Part shown: piece by piece, positions 58,514 to 64,000 of the stretch
Numbering within the stretch: the stretch's first letter is position 1
Layout: every line of letters starts with the position of its first letter
Source: Blastobasis lacticolella
Taxonomy: Eukaryota > Arthropoda > Insecta > Lepidoptera > Blastobasidae
DNA length: 64,000 bases
Direction of reading: 5' to 3'
NCBI GenBank assembly: GCA_905147135.1
Contig: LR990044.1
Span: forward strand, 7,320,122 to 7,384,121
The notes under the pieces: generated by a model
Databases searched by the model: none
What the model was told of the DNA's origin: nothing
Seen by the model: only the letters and a program-made list of their open reading frames with translations
Position numbers and translations under genes: made by a program

Positions 58514-61049
58514 ATGGAGGCCGCAGGGGGCGCGCCTTTTGGGGCGGAGGTCCGCCGCACGCGCGCCGCTCTCGCCGAGATCCCCGCGCGGCTCGACCGG
58601 TTACGCGTGACTCCGCTGCAGACACTGACCAACCTGCGGGAGGGCAGCCCGATACTGCCAGCCGGGTACCTCAGTCCGGCCGCTTCCCCTGACGAGCAGC
58701 TGATACAGCAGCGAGGTAACAGGAATATTAATAGAATTAATTAGGCATCCTCTCAACATTATTGACAGCCCATGACAGTCCACTGCTGAACTTAGTGGAG
58801 AATTTTGCCATGATCTCCACTCTCGGCAGGCAGGTTGGAGATCTTAGTGCTTAAAAACGCTTTAACAATGCTGCTGCCTTTTTTGGGCTACGGAAGTCCT
58901 TGTTATCCTTATGAGACATTAGTGTACCCGACACGACTTCGTTCGCGTACACCTACGTTACCCTTACCTACCCTTAATTTTCTTGTTTATAAACCTTCCT
59001 CTTGAATCACTATCTATTGTTGGAAAGCGCATTAAAATCCGTTGCGTATTTTAAAATATCTAAGCGTACATCTAACATAGGGATAGACGGCGTTAAGCGA
59101 CTTTGTTTAATACTATGTATAGACTAGTCGCTTTTTACGACTCCCATTTTAAGCGGTTGGTGCATTCTATTTCTGCTACTGGGTACAACACTCCGTCAGG
59201 TCAGCTCCTTCGTATTTTCTTCGTAGATTGTATCGCCGCGTCATGGCTCTCCCAGTAATTGCCACTTCAGATTTGCGATTTTAAAACCTTTGAATCATTC
59301 ACGCCAAATCTACTAAACGGATTTTAATCCAATTTGGCAGTAATGTTGCGTAAAGCCCAGATTCATTGTTGTTCACCAGTGCTTAATTGAATGACAGCCT
59401 ATGTGTTATTCAATCATCATCATCGTCCTAGCCCTTATCCCGGCCTCTGCCAGGCTCGGCTTTCCTACCCATTCTTCTCCACTTCGCCTGGTCTTTGGCA
59501 TTGTGTGTTATTCAATAATAAGTACATAAAGCACAGTATAATTTTATATACCGTACGTCAGTGTTGTTCCCGCTGTAACGGAGCCGAAAAGTAATGTTTT
59601 TAGTTTATTATACGATTGTAGTTATATAACAGCTGCCCCTTCTGTTTACTTTTTTAGAAATAAACTTGATCAACATACTTAAATTTTCATTCGTAGCGCC
59701 AAGTTTCAGTAAACAAATAATAATAACTCGTTCTCAACTAACTGATTTAAAACAGGGCTAATGATTTGCCTCTACTAATAATAATAATACTTTTCGTGAT
59801 GCGCGGCGCAGCAGATATGATAAGAAAATGATTAAGGTTGTCTGAAAGCGATTGCTAATTGCCGTTTTTACTAAACATAAGAAATTATTTAGCCGATTCT
59901 AACTTGGACGTTGCTGATTGGGTAAAACTAATTAGTACTGAACTCGTTCGATTTCTAAGTTTAGTGAAAACAGCCATAATAGCGATGAGGCTGCCTTTAC
60001 TTTATATTTTTGACTTGTAGACCGGCGCAGAAAATACAGCACCACCCACCCCATCCATTCTCGGGTATAGTAAACATCGACCAATATCGACAACAGACTA
60101 TTTAAAGTAGTATACAAAATTACTTAGGCAAATTTTAAAATAAACTAACATTAACAGTACTATAAATATCCAATTTACAGGACGGAAACGGTTGCCGGTG
60201 ACCTGGTCTCCCGACATCGACCTGAAGAGGAGCAGCTTCCTGTCTTCCACGCGGACTCCTCCCAAGAACACCAGCCGGCTCTCGCCGCCCAGACCCGGCG
60301 TCACTCTGCGATCCACACCGCGCAAGAGACTACTGCTCGGCGACTCTGAGAGAATCCCACTGACGCCAGAGAAAATCGACTTCTCTGACATAAGCACCCC
60401 TCAGAAGTTCAAGCTGACCAGCCCAGTTAAAGCGACCCCTCCAAAGAGACCGAGGATAGAGAAAGTCCTCGACGCAGAATTCAATGGTCCTATCGACGCT
60501 GGCCTGAAGGGGTTAAGCCCAACACAACTGATCTCCATGATCAAGACGATCACGAACCGACACCCCGAGATCGAGAGGGAGATCAGGCAAGATATGCCAG
60601 CGCCAGACCTGGCACCACTGGAAGAGAAGCTAATCTATCTGAAATCGAACATCTTCAAGAGTCTCCCGACCTCCCGACTGACCTCCAAAACAGACTCCCC
60701 GGCGTACTCGCGAGTCTCGACGCATTTGGCCGCATTTAAAAAGTGCATCATCGAACAGGGAAAGACTCTGGTCGAGTCCCAACACTGGGAGGCTGTAATC
60801 AAGTATGTGGTCCTGGCCTGGAGTCACGTAAAAGCCACTCCCGTGTGGGACAACCATCCCCACAACTACGCCCGGAAACAGTGTTTCAAAGCTCTGACTA
60901 GTTACTGCATGAGCGCTCTCAAGAAAGGCAGACTGGACCAGGAGCTGTTGGTGGATCTTCAGGACAGACTGGAAAGCATGGTTGCAGACAGCGAGGATGT
61001 ACAATCCTGCCTCAAACTTATTGAAGGGAAAATTAATAACCAGTTGTAA
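58514..61049 (+). CDS. Cut8/STS1 family nuclear proteasome tethering factor
   Basis: Two coding exons, 58514-58715 and 60181-61049, joined in phase 1, give 356 residues. Proteins of this family hold the 26S proteasome at the nucleus or nuclear envelope (fission yeast Cut8, budding yeast Sts1). Residues 1-175 are low-complexity, with many S/T-P sites (LTPEK, STPQK, TSPVK, ATPPK) and a basic KRPR motif that may be a nuclear localisation signal. Residues about 180-350 carry the conserved helical core: SPTQLISMIKTITNRHPEIE, then a predicted amphipathic stretch, HWEAVIKYVVLAWSHV, and the NYARKQCFKALTSYCMSALK helix. The acceptor 'ccattcatgcag' lies 2 bases before the ATG, so a non-coding first exon exists upstream. 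Antisense ORFs over this exon are shadows. Confidence 0.88.
58765..59195 (+). repeat. Family A copy interrupted by an RTE-like fragment
   Basis: 58765-58920 and about 59125-59195 ('gactagtcgctttttacgac', 'ggttggtgcattctatttct') correspond to the two halves of family A. Between them, 58930-59120 contains reversed RTE-like 3' end sequence ('cttcgttcgcgtacacctac', 'gaatcactatctattgttgg'). In the single Cut8-like intron. Confidence 0.65.
59405..59505 (-). pseudogene. LINE ORF C-terminal fragment, family C copy 4
   Basis: 'catcatcatcgtcctagccc' and 'ctctgccaggctcggctttc' are the reverse complement of the end of family C (16540-16615). Confidence 0.6.
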
Positions 61050-61712
61050 CTTTGATTGTGCAGATGCATTTTATCTGTGTTTTATGATTTATTTTAATTT
61101 TCTTCTGAAGCTATGGATTGACTTTACATTTCTTATGTAACGACTTTTAATGAAGAAATATCGTTTTATTTTAATTGTTTATACGGATTCTTCGTATACT
61201 CGATTGTTAAGGATTATTTGAGATAGAAACAAAACAAGTAATTTTTTAATTATTTTTAACATCATCTACAAAAGGAATTGTGCGAGGAATTAAACTGACT
61301 AAAATTGTGTATTAACTTAAGATCTACCTGCCACTATTTGATGTAAAATGTAATGATTGCATAGTTCCTTTTGATAATGCAGGTCATTATAATTCAGGCC
61401 TCGTTCTGCATTATCTAAATTCACATTGATGTGTTTTTCGATTATACAATGCAATGTTTTTTATTTTAACTTATAAAAATGTAACTTAACTATGGTCGTA
61501 TTTTGTGTTTAGATTCTAATTTTGTAATCGTGTTTCTTTACAAAGTGTATTTGAAAAGAATCAAATCGTTCATATCATAATGTGCCTTCAATTGTCTTCC
61601 AGACGTATTTTGGAAGTCATCTATTTTTTATACATATATTTTTCTCTGATATATTAATTTGATTCTTTTCAGAGCTGTGAAAATGCCAAAATGTTTCCAA
61701 TTATGTTGTAAG

Positions 61713-61718
61713 AATAAA
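61713..61718 (+). promoter_or_regulatory. Candidate polyadenylation signal of Cut8-like gene
   Basis: AATAAA about 665 nt after the stop codon, followed by a GT/T-rich stretch. Confidence 0.4.
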
Positions 61719-62034
61719 AATTGCGTTTAGTGACATTTTCTTTGTTTTTCTATTACTTAATTGTACAATCGGAATGGTCACTTATCAACTTAATTTAGTT
61801 TTATCATTACTTACTTAAACTAATACTGGAATAAAAAAGGATCTAGACTAGGTGGTTCCAGCAGTACGGTGTGTGGGAAGGGGTGCGGCGACGTCATTGT
61901 ATTCCCGCGGGTCTGCAATGAGGTGCTCGGAAGCGCTGGGGGCTACTCTAAGGCGTTGTCGTAATTGGCAACGGTCGTGCGACCATGGTCGTACGATACG
62001 ATACAGTAGGAGATATCAAAACCGTCCGTCGCAC

Positions 62035-63490
62035 TAGGGTTTTCGAATAACCGAATTTTTTAGATACCCGGGTATCGGGTATTATTATTTTTATCACCGG
62101 GGTATATACCCATTTAAAAAAAATGTAAGTGTATTTTTTTGAACCTTTTGCTTAAATTGAAATATAACAAAGAAAAAAATATTTAATATCAGTGAACCTA
62201 CTTGTTGTTAATGAAACTACCTTATTGGAGAGCCAATGAATAAGATTTCGGTCATGTGACCGCAGCGTGTTTATTCTAACAAAATTTTGTATGGAGGAAA
62301 AAATCAACATCAATGAATAATGTCACATTGGACATCCAGATTGTGTAGTCAATGGAGTTATCTATTAGATTATTTTCTTTAGGGATATGTCTACGCTGAT
62401 AAACTAGGGACTATAGAACACAACCCTGTACAGAACAGAACACCCTGTTCCTCGTAAATGATCTGCTTGTGTCCGGTGCTTTGGGTATGCAGATGTCACC
62501 ACAGTGACGGACAGGCACACATCCAGTGCAAAGGTCAAGAGAGAGGATGTAGAGTCTTGTCGAGTCTCTCATTGATCGCCTGGACCAAGCTCTTCAGAAT
62601 ATTTCTGATTGGGGCGTTGCCAATCTTGTGCAGTTCAACGCGTCTAAAACACAGGTATGTTTGTTCAGCGCCAAGCGAAGTACATTCCGTCGGACTCCAA
62701 CTTTCCAGGCTGCGCCTCTGCAAATACGTGAAATACGGATCTGCCAAGGTCTATCTAGCTGCTCTGAACTCGGTTGAGAGAGGCGCCAAGAAACTGATAG
62801 ACAATCCCCCGTTGGTGCAGGAAAATCTACAGGATCTGGATCACCGCCGTAAAGCCGCATCACCGCCGGTGTTCTACAGACTACACTTTGGGGAATGAGC
62901 GACGGAATTACACGAGTTCCACCAGCCCCATTCCATCTTCGGGGCTCCAGGTGTGGGTCAGTGTACCATCCCTATATTGTCGACATTCCACCAATACCCA
63001 CTCAGCATTTTCCTAACTGTTTTCCGTTGCGAACGGCAAGGGACTGGTACTCGCTGTCTGCACATGTTTTCCCTGAGCGGTACAACTTGGGTCTCTTTAA
63101 GACGAGTAAATAGGTTTTTAATAGACACGTATGCGCCATGGTAGACTGCATCTGCACTTAAAATTAGGTACGATGGCAGTCAAATACCTGACTATTTTCT
63201 ATAAAAAAACAACTTTATTTCAATTTAAAAACCAAAGGTTTATAAGAAAAGAAAACAATTATCAAAAAATAAACTACACGTGAACTTATACTGACTTATA
63301 ATAAGATTTTCCTTAGTTGCCTTATGACTTATCGGAGAAGATATGCGCTATTAAAACTCTTTGAGGCGTTACATTACCGCATCACCGATTTTTAAAAATA
63401 CCCGGGTACGGCACTCGGATTGTACCCGGGTATAAAATTCCTTAAATACCCGGGTATACCCGAGCCTGGGTATCCGGGTGGAAAACCCTA
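62035..63490. mobile_element. hAT-like element, 8-bp TSD, 10-bp TIRs
   Basis: Ends TAGGGTTTTC (62035-62044) and GAAAACCCTA (63481-63490) are perfect inverted repeats, flanked by a perfect 8-bp duplication CGTCGCAC (62027-62034 and 63491-63498). Both subterminal regions carry many 'acccgggta' motifs in both orientations. Non-autonomous: its interior is occupied by a LINE fragment and no hAT transposase is visible. Confidence 0.93.
62440..63210 (+). pseudogene. LINE RT C-terminal fragment inside hAT-like element
   Basis: In one frame 'GYADVTTVTDRHTSSAKVK' (the Tyr-Ala-Asp-Asp site appears reduced to YAD-V), in another 'SLIDRLDQALQNISDWGVAN' and 'LVQFNASKTQVCLFSAKRST', then 'DLDHRRKAASPPVFYRLHFG', and finally RTARDWYSLSAHVFPERYNL to the end. 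This order is the C-terminal half of a jockey/CR1-type RT protein. At least three frameshifts make it non-functional. Confidence 0.8.
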
Positions 63491-63565
63491 CGTCGCACGA
63501 CCGATGCCAGTTAGGAAAGCGCCTAAACCTGTGATCGTATTGTAACTCTCACAGCCGGCACATAA

Positions 63566-63822
63566 ATGACGACCTGGGCGGTTCAATGGTCAACATAAGA
63601 GTACGCAAGAGGTCCCGGATTCGATACTCGGCCGGGCAGAAATTAAAATGATGAATTTTAATTTCTGTTACGGGTCTGGGTGTTCTATGTATAATAAGTA
63701 TGTATTTAAAAGTATTTAAGTAGTATATCAGTTATCTAGCATCCATAGTACAAGCTTTGCTTAGTTTGGGGCTAGATGGCGCTGTGTGAATTTGTCCACG
63801 AATATTTATTTATTATAACTGT
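63566..63822 (+). mobile_element. tRNA-derived SINE, family S copy 4
   Basis: 'gacgacctgggcggttcaat', a B-box-like 'ggattcgatactcgg' (one change from GGTTCGATTCC), 'gaattttaatttctgttacg' and 'ggggctagatggcgctgtgt'. Ends in TATTTATTTATTA. Confidence 0.85.
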
Positions 63823-63889
63823 GACGTGACTTGAATCATTCTCATGATCATGGATTTAGCGAGAGACGATTTCACGCTCTCCCATATCG

Positions 63890-64000
63890 CTACGCTACTT
63901 CGTTCGCATGTCAACCTTACCCTACCCTACCCCTGCCCTACACCTATAGCTACTTTACTGCCTCCTTTGAACCTTTCTCTTGAATCACTTTATCTATTAA
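63890..64000 (-). repeat. RTE-like 3' end, cut by window end
   Basis: 'ctacttcgttcgcatgtcaa', 'ccttaccctaccctacccct' and 'cttgaatcactttatctatt' are the reverse of the 7020-7215 family. It continues beyond the window. Confidence 0.6.

Noticed and set aside
60630..61004. 124-codon ORF antisense to the Cut8-like gene
   Set aside because: Shadow of a conserved coding exon; no independent signal.

Overview
The window is a stretch of an intron-rich, AT-rich animal nuclear genome, almost certainly a moth or butterfly (Lepidoptera). The evidence is the mix of dispersed repeats typical of lepidopterans (tRNA-derived SINEs ending in a GGGGCTAGATGGCG-type tail, RTE-like and CR1/jockey-like LINE 3' ends, many TA-, TTA- and 8-bp-TSD DNA elements) together with three conserved eukaryotic genes. 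Nothing prokaryotic is present. No six-frame ORF alone reveals the main gene; it appears only when exons are joined at GT..AG sites.

Layout. 1-8.6 kb: no supported coding sequence; repeats, a 74-bp-arm inverted repeat, and at its right end a splice acceptor for the 5' UTR/coding exon of the next gene. 8.77-44.63 kb (+): one complete pyruvate carboxylase gene. I could join 24 coding exons with consistent phase at every junction into a 1198-residue open frame with biotin carboxylase, carboxyltransferase and biotinyl domains and an N-terminal mitochondrial presequence. Its introns carry most of the transposons. 44.6-51.2 kb: intergenic, with a 27-bp-TIR element and SINE tails. 51.17-54.69 kb (-): a five-exon, 710-residue GPATCH2/GPATCH2L-like gene that carries an R3H-like segment but no visible G-patch. 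54.7-58.5 kb: a divergent intergenic region with a PIF/Harbinger-like MITE and nested repeats. 58.51-61.05 kb (+): a Cut8/STS1-family nuclear proteasome tether (356 residues in two coding exons). 61.1-64 kb: 3' UTR, then a hAT-like element with perfect 8-bp TSD that has captured a LINE fragment, then another SINE.

The three genes do not form a functional cluster: anaplerotic mitochondrial metabolism, an RNA-related nuclear protein, and nuclear proteasome localisation. The Cut8 and GPATCH2 genes are divergently oriented, about 3.8 kb apart between coding starts.

I found no evidence of a wholly new biological system. The most informative unusual structures are: a 51-nt phase-symmetric micro-exon in the pyruvate carboxylase linker; a SINE whose target-site duplication overlaps the intron 9 splice donor; an RTE-type LINE with the 5' inversion expected of twin priming; a hAT/LINE composite; a long near-perfect hairpin upstream of pyruvate carboxylase; and several nested MITEs.
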